Part shown: positions 44,223-57,270 of the stretch, in pieces | How the letters are laid out: each line of letters opens with the position of its first letter | Position numbering within the stretch: position 1 is the stretch's first letter | Assembly (NCBI GenBank): GCA_014529385.2 | Contig: CM043950.1 | Location: forward strand, 79,604,343-79,668,342 | Origin: Adiantum capillus-veneris | Taxonomy: Eukaryota > Streptophyta > Polypodiopsida > Polypodiales > Pteridaceae | Length of the DNA: 64,000 nucleotides | Reading direction: 5' to 3' | Translations under genes and position numbers: made by a program | The notes under the pieces: generated by a model | Databases searched by the model: none | Seen by the model: the letters and a program-made list of their open reading frames with translations, nothing else | What the model was told of the DNA's origin: nothing

Positions 44223-44950
44223 CAAGGTCCACCACATATCCAAGCTATATGAGCTTGATTTGAAGGTCTACCACGCCTCTTGAAATTAGGATCCATGTAA
44301 GGTCCACCTTTTGTCAAGCTATGCCTTTAGCGAGTACTAAAACTAAGTAAATTGCAATACTTAAATACCTTTCCAAGCTCATTAAGATTTTGGTCTCTAA
44401 GGCCACCACAACATGTCTAATCTATTCTCTAATTGATTACTTATGCTAGTTCTCAAAGTTCAAACATAAGCTCCCTTCTAGCAAGGTTAGTTTACATTTA
44501 GGCTGCAACACCCGTCTAAGCTAGGTTCAATTTATGAAGCATCACCATTTAACCATTCTATGATCTAATGTAGCATATCAAGGGGGTATTGATAAAAGGT
44601 CCAAAACTTATTGAGTTCAAGCTCTTAAGTAATTAAGTCTTCGTGAGTATTAAATGTTATAGTTTTAGTCTAAAGATCCACCATTCAAAAACTCAAGTAA
44701 TTTACTATTTACATTCAAACCTTGAATGCGTGAGATAAAAAATACAAACTCAAACCAATACTATATAAAGAAAAATCTAACATTAAGAGTATCAAATCAG
44801 GAAAACAAGAAACACTAACATGCACAAGAAGCTCAAAACATATGTGTCTCCATTTCCCAAAAGTCCTCCATTGATAGAGGATGTTGTTGTTCTTCTTCTT
44901 CTTCTCTTCGTGGAGAGCACTCCTTTGTAATAGGCACAGTGTCATCTAAT
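44223..44950 (+). repeat. Degenerate units of the CCACTTGTCC repeat
   Basis: AAGGTCCACCACATATCCAAGC, AGGTCTACCACGCC and GGTCCACCTTTTGTCAAGC are worn copies of the core repeat, so the array brackets the minus-strand gene on its 3' side too. No gene in this stretch. Confidence 0.6.
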
Positions 44951-44964
44951 TGCAAAGTGGATTG

Positions 44965-47501
44965 TTAAAGTCCAGCCCATTTTTCTATATCTTCATGAGA
45001 CTTAACAAAGTCTAGTAGCCTAGTCTCCATGTTTTTTGCCTCCTCCACACTGTCAACTAAGCATATAACTTCTTTTTTCTGTTGTATTCCTTCTTGTGCA
45101 ACCAAGGAGCCATCACGAAAAACATCAACAAGCTTGTGGTCTTCAAAACAATATGTACGAATGTAGTGCTTGACCAAAGCTCTTTTTTTGGCCTCCAAAT
45201 ATTGCAAATCTGACATATCTTTATCTGCTACTTGAAGAAGAGAACAATCAATTGGCATGGGATGTTACTCTGATCTTCTTCTCAGGTCTTCAAATGCATT
45301 TCCTTGTCCCAAGAAGGCAATAACTGTTAGAAATTGAATTGCTCCTTTGCAAGGAGCTGATGGAAAGTGATGCAATGCACCACAACAATGGTAGCTCAGA
45401 TTATCTCCCATGGCGTGAAAGGCACATTGCAATTTTGTGAAGTTAGTGAAATCCACAAATGTAAGAAAGAAAAATCCAGGATCTGTTGACCCTCCAGCAA
45501 GAGCAAGATCCCATCCAAAGCATTGTTAAATGTCTTCTCACTCCACTTCAAACTGCCTCCAATGTGTTTTGTCATATCTAAAACACATAAGCCAATAGTC
45601 ACTTTATTATTGAAGTGGCGCATCAAGTAGAGAATTCCTTCCATTTGTAGGCTCACCACATAGTTTGACCATGGCAAATCTCTAGCCTCAATTTTCTCCT
45701 TTTGAAGGTGAATTTCCCATTGCATGTATTCTATTGCTCCATCTGGAAAATCCATTTTCTTTGTTCCACGTGTCAAACTAGATCTGAGCCATTCCTCGCA
45801 TAGCATTAAAAGTGTTTTATAAACAACATCATTGATATTATACATTTTGACCACCTCCTCCCAGTCTTTAGATGGTGAAGACTCATTAAAATTGTTGAAG
45901 CCTTCAAGAAGTGCATCTTGAATCAATTTGTGTTGCTTCAATTGCTTGATTCGATCATACATGTTAGTTGCATCACCATCCTTTGCACTCTTTGACAATA
46001 AAATCTTCTCATCTGTAATCTCTTCTTGAATAGTCTTTAACTCTGATCCGTCAAGGCCACAAAGGTATCTAAATACAGTTGTTGGGGGTTTCTTATTCTC
46101 CTCTTCTAGCCTTTCAATGATTTCTCTAACGAGCACATTCATAAATTGGATCAGAGTACGTGACCATGTGTGCCTATTTAGCAATCCAACTTGCTGTTGT
46201 ACTCATTCTTGCCAACCGAAGAAAAGCCTAAAAAGAAATAGAGAAATAATAAACTATTGAGCAAGATTTGCTAATTAAAGACTATCAAAAAGACAAATAA
46301 AATAACTTACATCCCATCCGACATGAGATGCATGTCCCTCTGCAATTCCACTTGCTGCCTTTGGTGGTCATCCTGAGAAGATCCATTGACTCCGTAAATG
46401 TCTCAATTTTGGTTGTAAGGTTGCTTGACATACAATGCCCGAGCCTCCTCATTTGCAATGGCAGATATAGCAGTTGCAACAAATGGAGGAGCATTCACAA
46501 TAATGCGAGCCTTTCTAAATTTATACACGCCAATTAGTCTTTCAAATATCTCTTTGTTGTTTTGTCATTGTGAAGCAAAACTTTTGCAGCATAGATTGAA
46601 CGTTGCCCATCAAGAATTCAATAATGATAATCTTTATTTTTTTTCTCTTCTACCTTTTCTACTGTCAAAGGAGTCCCCTTCTTTGACTTTGCATTTTGAA
46701 TAGGCATCAAATATGCACATGTTGTAGGCTTGGTCGTACTCCGTGAAAATCCAAATAACACACTTTCACCATGTTTTTTATCCATAATACATGCATTATA
46801 GTGATCAGGAGCAAGCCAACAATTCTAAATAGGGATATCAAATTCCCTATATTGGAAAGGAAAATAGTTTATGTACTTATTCATTCCACTTGTATCTTTT
46901 TCTTGTCTTTTCATGGCCTCAATTTCTAAAACATCTGGATCCACAATTCTCATCTTTGACATTGAACCCTCTATTGATGAGGATGCCAAAGATGACTTCT
47001 CTACATCCAAAATGGAACTACTTTGCTTAGCTGCTACTTTCAGCACTTTTGCTTGCTTGTTTGTGGATGGTGGTTGTGAAGCTTTCACCTTTTTTCGTCA
47101 TAGTGTGGCAATGATGCAGCTTTGAAGTTGATCTCCTATGATATTTGGATTTAACTTCCATCCTCGAGAAAACATTGTCTCTTCTTTGTTTCTAGACATG
47201 CGCTTGAATGCATATGCTCCTAAAGATAGTTGAGATTCTAGATTCATTGGAACTAGAATGTCAATGCATTCCACCTCCGGATGACTATCAACTACAGAGA
47301 CAGATGCTTCCACAACTTTTCCAACATCTTCAAACAAGTTTTCATTCCCCTTTTTGGCAATAAATAGATGCACCTTATGAAATTGTGCACCCTATATACC
47401 ATGTATGTCCAAATACCATTTCCTAAGATCATTGCAAGTATAGTCATTTGAGACAGCAACCCTTGCAACCTTTGTTTTTGGAGCCATCTTCCCTTAAACA
47501 A
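44965..47501 (-). pseudogene. Unrecognised multi-part protein-coding region
   Basis: Minus-strand open segments in order: 47501-47098 (MFKGRW or upstream MAPKTKVARVAVSNDYTCND, then GWKLNPNIIGDQLQ), 47088-46825, about 46710-46560 (ILDGQRSIYAAKVLLHNDK), 46494-46285, 46184-45480 (EEENKKPPTTVFRYLCGLDG, DWEEVVKMYNINDVV), 45456-45265 and 45258-44965 (EAKKRALVKHYIRTYCFEDH, ending EDIEKWAGL). They look like exons or frames of one protein of about 750 residues. I recognise no family; the DGQ...AAK phrase recalls ParB-type folds only faintly. Repeats of the same array lie on both sides, suggesting it is part of the same element. Confidence 0.5.
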
Positions 47502-50372
47502 AAAAACACCAAATGTTATGTCAACATATACTTTTTTGGAATGGATTAAGTTTGTGTGAATACAAGGTCCACCACTTGTTCAAGCTAGATCTAAGCAAGT
47601 ATACATAGTGATCTTTTAAGCTAGTAAACTAAGGGAAGAGAGAAGCAAGGTCCACCACTTGTCCAAGCTCAACTCTAGAAACCATGGAGGGATTTGACTT
47701 CTACTAATTGTCTAATATAGGCATGGAGAAATGAAATATAGAAGGTTGAACACTTGTCCAACCTATCATCTCTAGTAAAATGGGAGGTATAGCCTTAAGA
47801 TTCACCATGTAACCAACCTATACGTTATTGTATTATGAATACTTGCAAAGCAAAGCTCCATCACTTATCTAAGCTAGTTCCCAAATCAACATGGAGAGAA
47901 GCAAGCTCCACCATTTTTCCAAGCTCAGCTCCATTGAAAGATGGAAAACCTATTATCACTAGTAGCATGAGTGGGTTGGTTTCAAGATTCACCATTTGTC
48001 CACTCTATGTCATTAATATAAGAATAATTGGGTGTTAATTTCCACCACTTGTCCAACCTATAAGGTTATATCGTAAATGGTATTCACTTGGAATGCCCAT
48101 GATATGTTTTACATGGGAATTTTGTTCCAAGGTCCACCACTTGTCCAAGCTAACTCTATTGAAACATAGCGAGAAGCAAAGGTCCACCACTTGTCCAAGC
48201 TAGGCTCCATTAAAACATGGAGAGAAAAATGCTCCACCATTTCTCCAAGATAGGCTCCATTGAAACATGGAGAGAAGTAAGCTCCACCATGTCTCCAAGA
48301 TGATAGGCTCCATTGAAATACCTTAAACCCACGATACTTTGCAGATGGGGGTTTAAATTCAAGGTCCACCAATTGTCCAACATATTATTCCTAGTAGCAT
48401 GAGTGGTTGGGTCTCAAGATTCATTCCACTCTATGTTATTATATTGAGAAGATTTGGGTGTTAAGGTCCACCACTTGTCCAACCTATAAGGCTATATCTT
48501 AAATGGTATTCTTTCTCACCACTTGGAATGTCCATGATATGTTTAACATGGGCATTTGGTTCCAAGGTTCACCACTTGCCCAACCTATAAGGCTATATCT
48601 TAAATGGTATTCTTTCTCACCACTTGGAATGTCCATGATATGTTTAACATGGGCGTTTGGTTCCAAGGTTCAGCACTTGTCCAAGCTAGCTCTATTGAAC
48701 CATAAAGAGAAGCAAAGGTCCACAACTTGTCCAAGCTAGGCTCCATTGAAACATGGAGAGAAGGATGCTCCACCATTTCTCAAAGATAGGCTCCATTGAA
48801 ACATGGAATAAAGCAAGCTCCACGATGTCTCCAAGATGCTAGGCTCCATTAAAATACCTTAAACCCAGGATATCTTTCTCACAACTTATCCAATCTATTA
48901 TCCCTAGTAGAATGAGTGGTTTGGTTTCAAAACTCACCACTTGTCAACTCTATGTCATTATATTAAGAATTGGGTGTTAAAGTCCACCACTTGTCCAACC
49001 TATAAGGTTATATCTAAAATGGTATTCTTTCTCACCACTTGAAATTCCCATGATATTTTTTAAATGGGAATCTAGTTCCAAGGCCCACCACTTGTAGGCT
49101 AAGCTAACTCTATTGCAACATAGAGAGAATCAAAGGTCCACCACTTGTCCACTTTATGTCATTATATTAAGAAGAATTGGGTGTTGAGGTCCACTCAGGA
49201 GTCATCATAACAAAGTTGTTGTTATAATAATCCCTGATCCCTTATCTTTGATCTAGAAGATATAGATGATCTTCATGGTTGTTAGTTGTCCTAATTTGGC
49301 ATGCAAATTCCACGGAATATCTTTGACATTTCTATCCTCCCAACAATATACTTCGATCCTAGGATTACCGCACTAAGCCCTTTCAAAGGCTTCAAATCAA
49401 CTTGATTGTATCCCTCGAATTCTAAAGTTGATGGTCCTTCTTTTGCGGCCATATCTGGAATTATGGTATTTAATTCTAGCCCCCGTTTGTCTATCACGTC
49501 ATGGTTTTTGACTTGTAAATAAGTCCAACCTGTAATGTTATATCTTAAATGGTATTCTTTCTCACCACTTATAATTCCTATGATATGTTTTACAAGGGGG
49601 TTTTGTTCCAAGGTCCACAACTTGTCCAAGCTAGGGTCCATTGAAACATGGAGACAAGGATGCTCCACCATGTCTCCAAGATGCTAGGCTCCATTGAAAT
49701 ACCTTAAACTCATGATATTTTGTACATTGGGGTTTGACATTCAAGGTACACCACTTGTCCAAATTCCTAGTAACATGAGTGGATTGGTCTCAAGATTCAC
49801 TAAGAGTTCACTCTATGTCATTATATTAAGAATATTTGGGAGTTAAGGTCCACCACTTGTCCAACCTATAAGGCTATATTATACTAAGTGGTATTTTTTC
49901 TTACCACTTGAAAACCCATGATATTTTTTACATGGGGGTTTTACATTCAAGGTCCACCACTTGTCCACCCTATTATCTCTAGTATCACGAGCGGTTTGGT
50001 CTCAAGATTCACCACTTTTCCACTCTATGTCATTATATTAAGAAGATATGGGTGTTAAGGTCCACCTATAAGGCTATATCTTAAATGGTATTCTTTCTCA
50101 CCACTTGGAATGTCCATGATATGTTTTACATGGGGGTTTGGTTCCAAGGTCCACCGCTTGTCCAAGCTAGGCTCCATTGAAACATGGAGAGAAGGATGCT
50201 CCACCATTTGTCCAAGACAGGCTCCATTGAATGAAGAGAAGCAAGCCTTACCATGTCTCGAAGATGCTAGGATCCATTGAAATAGCTAAAACCCACGATA
50301 TTTTGTACATGGGGGGTTTACATTCAAGGTCCACCACTTCTCATTATCCCTAGTAGCATGAGTGGTTTGGTC

Positions 50373-50815
50373 ATTAGACAAAATTTGGACTCACAAAGGG
50401 GCCCTTTAAGGAGTTTGACTTTATCTCTCTCTACCAAAACAGGCGCATCGATTAATTTTTGCAAATAAACTTCAAAGTTGGCGGAGGTTTGACAGTTAAA
50501 ATGTCCTCTTCAAACTACTGATATATATCACGCCATGAGATTCCTCATATTTTAAAAGATTCTTTTTTTGATTCACCTATGATGTGACAACTCTATCAGA
50601 ATCTAAGTGAATCAAAAAGAGAATCTTCTAAAAATAAGGAATCTCATGGCGTGCTATATATCAGTAGATAGAGCTTGAAGAGGACATTCTAGCTGTCAAA
50701 ACTCCGCCAACTTTGGAGTTTATTTGCAAAAATTTATCCATGCGCCCGTTTTGGTAGAGAGAGATAAAGTCAAACTCCTTAAAGGGCCCCTTTGTGAGTC
50801 CAAATTTTGCCTAAT
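50373..50815. mobile_element. Foldback MITE of about 443 bp
   Basis: ATTAGACAAAATTTGGACTC...GAGTCCAAATTTTGCCTAAT: two arms of about 205 bp pair almost fully around a loop of about 30 bp (near 50582-50610). The host repeat GTTTGGTCTCAAG is split as GTTTGGTC and GCTCAAG, so the empty site is known from other units. No coding capacity. Confidence 0.85.
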
Positions 50816-50949
50816 GCTCAAGATTCACCACTTTTCCACTCTATGTCATTATATTAAGAAGATATGGATGTTAAGGTCTACCACATACCTATAAAGCTAT
50901 ATCTTGAAGGGTATTCTTTCTCACCACACTTGAAATGACCATGAGAGGT

Positions 50950-52750
50950 TTTACATAGGGGTTTGGTTCCAAAGTCCACCACTTGTCCAAGCTAACTCTA
51001 TTGAAACATAGAGAGAAGCAAAGGTCCACCACTTCTCCAAGCTAGGCTTTATTGAAACATGGAGAGAAGGATGCTCCACCATTTGTCCAAGATAGGCTCC
51101 ATTGAAACATGAAGATAAGCAAGTTGCACCATGTCTCCGAGATGCTAGTCTCCATTGAAATATGTTAATCCCACGATATGTTGTATATATGGGGTTAAAA
51201 TTCAAGGTCCATCACTTGTCCAACCTATTATCCCTAGTAGCAGGAGTGGTTTGGTCTCAAGATTCACCACTTTTACACTCTATGTTATTATATTAAGAGG
51301 ATTTGGGTGTTAAGGTCCACCACTTCTCCAACCTATAAGGCTATATCTTAAATGGTATTCTTTCCCACCACTTCGAATGCACATGATAGGTTCTACATAG
51401 GGGTTTGTTTCCAAGGTCCACCACTTGTCGGAGCTAACTCTATTGAAACATAGAGAGAATCAAAGGTCCACCACTTGTCCAAGCTAGGCTCCATTGAAAC
51501 ATGAAGAGAAGGATGCTCCACCATTTGTCCAAGATAGGGTCCATTGAAACATGAAGAGAATCAAGTTGCACCATGTCTACAAGATGCTAGGATCCATTGA
51601 AATACCTTAAACCCATGATATTTTGTATACGTGGATTTAAATTCAAGGTCCACTACTTGTCCAACCTATTCTCCGTAGTAGCAGGAGTGGTTTGGTCTGA
51701 AGATTCACCTCTTTTCCACTCTATGTCATTATATTAAGAAGCTCTGGGTGTTAAGGTCCACCACTTGTCCAACCTATAAGGCTATATCTTAAAGGGTATT
51801 CTTTCTCACCACTCGGAGTGTATGATAGTTTTTACATGGGGGTTTGGTTCGAAGGTCCACCACTTGTCCAAGCTAACTCTATTGAAACATAGAGAGAAGA
51901 AAAGGTCCACCACTTGTCCAAGCTAGGCTCTATTGAAACGTGGAGAGAAGGATGCTCCACCATTTCTCCAAGATAGGCTCCATTGAAACATGAAGAGAAG
52001 CAAGCTGCACCATTTCTCCAAGATGCTAGGCTCCATTGAAATACCTTAAACCAACGATATTTTGTATATTTGGGGTTTAATTTCAAGGTCCACCACTTGT
52101 CCAACCTATTATCCCTAGTAGCATGAGTGGTTTGGTCTCAAGATACATCACTTTTCCACTCTATGTCATTATATTAAGAAGATCTGGGTGTTAAGGTCCA
52201 CCACTTGTCCAACCTATAAGGCTATATCTTAAAGGACATTCTTTCTCACCACTCGGAATGACCATGATATGTTTTACATGGGGGTTTGGTTCCAAGGTCC
52301 ACCACTTGTCCAAGCTAACTCTATTGAAACATAGAGAGAAGCAAAGGTCCACCACTTGTCCAAGCTAGGCTCCATTGCAACATGGGGAGAAGGATGCTCC
52401 ACCATTTCTCCAAGATAGGCTCCATTGAAACATGGAGAGAAGCAATCTCCACCATGTCTCCAAGATGCTAGGCTCCATTGAAATACCTTAAACCCACGAT
52501 ATTTTGTACATGGGGGGTTTAAATTTAAGGTCCCTCACTTGTCCAACCTATTATCCCTAGTAGCATGAGTGGTTTGGTCTCAAGATTCACCTCTTTTCCA
52601 CTCTATGTCATTATAGTAAGAAGATTTGGGTGATAAGGTCCACCACTTGTCCAACCTATAAGGTTATATCTTAAATGGTATTCTTTCTTGCCACTTGGAA
52701 TGCGCATGATATGTATTACATGGGGTTTTGTTCCAAGGTCCACCACTTGT
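50950..52750 (+). repeat. Higher-order repeat, about 441 bp period, four units
   Basis: The phrase AGCTAACTCTATTGAAACAT recurs near 50990, 51432, 51872 and 52313, each about 441 bp apart, with the same sequence of sub-units between. An older or scrambled version extends back to about 48100. 441 is divisible by 3, which explains the open frames of 84-90 codons seen in each unit on the minus strand. Confidence 0.88.
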
Positions 52751-52889
52751 CCAAGCTAGATCTATTACATATATAGCATGCATACAATATTCAACTAGAT
52801 TCCCTACCTATCATGTCCAGTAGCATGGATGCTCTGGCTTTAAGGTCCACCACTTGTCCAACCTATACTCTCTTATGTAAGGGAGATCG

Positions 52890-55400
52890 TGCTATAAATT
52901 CAAAACCTTCTCGCCTAAAATTAAAATTCAAAATCTTATTGCGCCTAAATTTAAAATATCCCCCCCAGATTTTATATATCCTGCCCAAATTTTAAAATTC
53001 AAACTTTTTGATTAAATTCAAATTTTACCGCTTAAATTTAAAATATCCCACGTGAAATTGATTTTAAATTCAAGTTTACCACAAAAAGCTTTGATTATCT
53101 CACCTAAATTCGAATTCACAAACATCAAATCATTATATTGTACATAAATTCAAACAAATCCAAATTAACAAGCCTAAAAGATAATAGTTTGCATAGATAT
53201 CAATTTATCACACCTAAATTATGTCACCATGTTAGAGAGAGTGGTTAGAGAATTTGAACAAGCTCCACCACTTGTCCAACCTAGATACCAAGAAGATTGA
53301 GTGTACAAGGTATTGTTTGGAGGTCCTTATAGTCCATTGGTCTGAAGGTCAAGCACTTGAGGTAAGGGTAACCAAATATTGTATATATTCATCCAAATAA
53401 ATACACTTAATTTTTGGTCTACATGTCCTAGTTTCAGCCATTCATGTCCATTAGGTGTATCACTAAACAACACTACTTTTGTTGAGAAATAGAAGTTACA
53501 ATCAAATCTACAAATGTAGTAGAGGAAAATCAGCTCAGCATAGATCCAGAACTTGCTACAAGAATTGACTTTAACAGATCACGCAAGTAAGTCTTCCATT
53601 CAAGTTTACTAGTATTACAATGTGTTAGTAATCTGTGATATTTATATATGTATATATACTATGTGTGCATACTGTAATTAAGTGTAATTGTGTATCTACA
53701 TTATGTATGACTATTACAATGAAACAACACAAATATACATACATACACATAGATAACACAGACGCACACATACATGAGCATGCATTTTCAAGAGAGAGAC
53801 AACAAGATACAGAGATAGATAGAGAGAGAGAGAGAGAGAAATACTTGTTTCCTAGAGAGAGGAGAGAGATAGAAAGACAACAGATTTCACTGTGTTTATG
53901 TATGTGGAAGAGAGGAAGACGATGTGTGGGAATATGTGCATGTATTCTCAAGAGAGAGATAGAAAGATAACAGATTTCACTGTGGTTATGTATGTGGAAG
54001 AGAGGAAGATGATGTGTGGGAATATGTCTATGTGTGTGGGAATACTTTTAAACTATGTATCTCTATCTTTTGACGAGAATGTGTGTGCAAGAAAGAGTTA
54101 TAGAGAACCGTCTTCTCTATATGGAGAAAGACAGAGAGTGAGAGAGAGAGAAATACCTATTTTTCCTCTATTCGTGAGGTGTGCAATGTCTTCAGAGAAG
54201 AAGCTTTGCCCGATGCTGCCCTTCTGGAAAGCGTTGCGTACGATGCTGTTTCTTTATCCTGTGCATGAACTGTCAATCCTGTGCGCTGAACCTGTGCATT
54301 GTGTACGATGCCAAGTTTTCTCCTCTGCGCGCATATACTCCAATTGTGTGCGATCCGCATGCGCTTTCTCTATGTTTGCTGCTTGTCTGCTTTCTCTGTG
54401 TGCATTGCTCATGCGCTCTCTCTGTGCCTAATCTTGATAGGGTTTATTAGAATGCCACGTAAGCTACAAGTCCACGTTTTATCATAGGAATAAAAAAAAA
54501 CAAAAGCAGTACAAAACATTAACCAATTCACACGGCCAAAATTAAAGAAATCATTGTTGAAAAGATGCAAAACATGTGTAACTCTAAACTAGGAATTCAC
54601 TTTAAATATATATATATATATATGGGCACTGCCCCTCGACCCCGCCCGAAACAATATCCCAAAATCAACCTCCCAAGCCCCGCCATTGAGAGTTCTATAT
54701 TCCACATCCCCATTAAGAGCGCTACCCCCAAACCTTGCGTGGAAGCACTTCCTCATCGGATGCACCCCATTGTGGCATTGCCCTAAAACCCCGCATCTAT
54801 AGTGCTAAATGGGAACATTCTTCATTAGTGAAATTTTGAACATAAATTATATTTAGCATATACTTAAATATAATATAAATATTTAACATAATAACTAGAC
54901 TACTAATTTACTAAAGCACTTTTAGATTATGTCCCATACTATATTTAAGGTGCCAACGGTTTGGCATTATGGTCCTATATTTAGCCAAGTGGTCAACACA
55001 TATAGGACCAAGTGCACACTATGCGAAGAAACTTGGCCACCACTTCACTTGCCAAAGTTTAGGCCACATGGTCAATCCTAAGTTTCCGATGTTCTTATTA
55101 TGTCATAAGAGACAACAGTTCTTTTTTGTCACATTTTGCCTCGTGGATAACCTAGGTTTGTTTTCACATACTCAGGCACTTCAAGCCATAAGAAATTTTC
55201 ATTACTCTTTGGCAACCCTTTAGTTCAAGTCTTTGAAAAAATGTTGTTTAAGGCCACCCTAAACCATTTTCATTTAGGGGTGTCTAAAACTAGCTTTTTG
55301 GCAATTTGGGAAGAAAACACTCAAAGTTTTATACTTAGTTTTAACCACTTGACCAATTCAAATATTGGAAAGCAAGGCCTTGCAATACTTTCCTTTGGAC
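52890..55400. other. Non-repeat part of the array: AT-rich and microsatellite sequence
   Basis: 52900-53230 has runs of AAATTCAAAATTT-type sequence; 53720-54170 has CA- and GA-rich microsatellites; (TA)n at 54607-54622. The open frames here (for example 53892-54431) follow simple-sequence composition and I do not call them genes. Confidence 0.5.
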
Positions 55401-55941
55401 ATCACACATTAAAACTAGGTCCCTCACTTGTCCAAGCTATGCTCTAATACAATAAAGGGCTTTTGGTTTCAAGATGCACCACTTTCCCAACCTTGATTCC
55501 ATTAAAGAAGCTAGCTCTACTTAGACATTTAATAGCAAGGTCCTGTAGCAGTTCACATTGAACATTTTTCATGACAGCTAGGTCCACCACTTGTCTAAGC
55601 TATGCTCTAATAGAGCAAGGGGGTTTTGGTTTCAAGATCCACCACTTGTCCAGAATTGATTTGGGAAGCAAGGTCCTATAATAGTTTTCTTTGGACATTC
55701 ACCATTACAACTAGGTCCACCACTTGTCCAAGCTATGTTCTAATACACTAAGGAGGTTTTGGTTTCAAGGAGAACCACTTGTATGACTTTGTTTTTGGAA
55801 GTAAGATCTTTACATAGTTCACCTTGGACCTTGGACATTGGATACTACAACTAAGCCCACCACTTCTCCAAGCTATCCTCTAATATAGCCAAAGGGTTTG
55901 GGTTTCAAGATTCACCACTTTTCCAACCTTGCTTCCATTAA

Positions 55942-57270
55942 CACTAGAATGGTAACCTAACATGACATAAAAGTGTCTTTGAGGGTTTTGGGAAAAAATT
56001 CCAAAACCATAGTAGATCCACTCATTTTGAAAAATCCTTTCATGAGCTTATAGTTCAATAACTACTACATATGGAAAAAATGAGAAACTTGTAATTTTTC
56101 TCATCCCTTGGTCACTACAAGCCTCCAAAGTTGATGGACCAAAGCATTGTGCCCAAAACAACAATTTCTTACGGTTGATTGATATAAATAAGAGTGGAGA
56201 TTTTTGTAGGACATGAGATAAAATTCCCCGTTAACTTCAATGGGTTGGTGACCAAAACATATGGTTGCTTTTACCTCACTAATGTTTTTTTGGGAAAAAA
56301 AAATAGGTACAAAAAAGTTGCATTTTTTCCATTCTGCGGACATATCATCAAAGTTTCTATAGTCACGCTCAATATGAGATACTATATACATGTTTTCTTA
56401 GTTCCCTTTGGGCCTCTGGATTCAAAAGGAGACATGGAGCATTTCAAAAGGATAATGGATCTTTTACAATTGGAACCTTGGGGGCAATGATAAAGTGCTA
56501 AATACAGCAAACATGAAAAAACTGGGTTTAGCATTATGACCTCTAGAAACCCATAGAAACTACTCAATATCTAGCCAAGTTTATAGTCTATGATTAGATA
56601 TGGTTACTACCTAAAAAAATACACACAATTGGCCTAAGAAACTAGCAATATTGAGAAAGTTATACTTGCTACTCTAAAATGTATCATATTCTTCAGCAAT
56701 CAAAAAACTCAACCATCATCATATACTATGCTATATAGCATATTAGGTCCCCCAAAAGTCAAGGAAGATTAGCTTTATGTTATACATTATACTTACACAA
56801 TCAAAATTGAATTTGGACATCAAGAAAGCCACCAAAAAAATCATAAAAGTGCTAATTTTGGCCAAAAAACAGGATTATGCAATTCTTGTAAATTGGTCAT
56901 AACTTTCAATTTTAACACTTAGCTCTCCCTACAAGCATCAAAACATGTTGAGAACTATGAAGGCCTAACCTCTAGCCATCTAAACCTCACAAACATGAAG
57001 TTTAGAGTGGTATAGCTGCCAAAAATTGAAAAAGAGCCAAAAACAGGACCCGTTTTTTCACACAGTTTAGGTTCAAAAATGTTGTGCAAGAGTAAGGTTA
57101 ATGGTGAGATCGATACTAAAAAAAAATTGCTAAGTTTTTTTCAGCTCATAAGGCAACTTTGTGGATATATAGCACCTAAAAATTCATTTTCATACTCTTC
57201 AAATAGTGTCCAAGGTGTCAGGACACAAAAGTGTCCAAGGACATAAAAGTGTCCTGTTACCATTCTAGTG
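55942..57270. mobile_element. TTAA-flanked non-autonomous DNA transposon, 1.33 kb
   Basis: Perfect 15 bp terminal inverted repeats CACTAGAATGGTAAC...GTTACCATTCTAGTG, flanked by TTAA at 55938-55941 and 57271-57274. The neighbouring unit CTTGCTTCCATTAAAGAAAG (57510-57535) shows the empty site with a single TTAA. A TTAA target with CACTAG-like tips fits piggyBac-type elements (Kolobok also uses TTAA). It holds no transposase; frames of up to 98 codons look like chance. Confidence 0.85.

Noticed and set aside
50951-52104. Minus-strand frames of 84-90 codons in each 441 bp unit
   Set aside because: They recur because the repeat length is divisible by 3. No start context or independent conservation supports translation.
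53635-54450. Overlapping frames of 90-179 codons
   Set aside because: Cys/Arg-rich or Glu/Arg-rich composition follows CA/GA microsatellite sequence; no domain seen.
54625-54790. GGGCACTGCCCCTCGACCCC and following GC-richer stretch as organelle DNA or a gene
   Set aside because: Short, no coding domain, and no organelle gene recognised; too little to support a call.
56101-56490. Frames of 96 and 98 codons inside the TTAA element
   Set aside because: They overlap on opposite strands, lack transposase motifs and look like chance.
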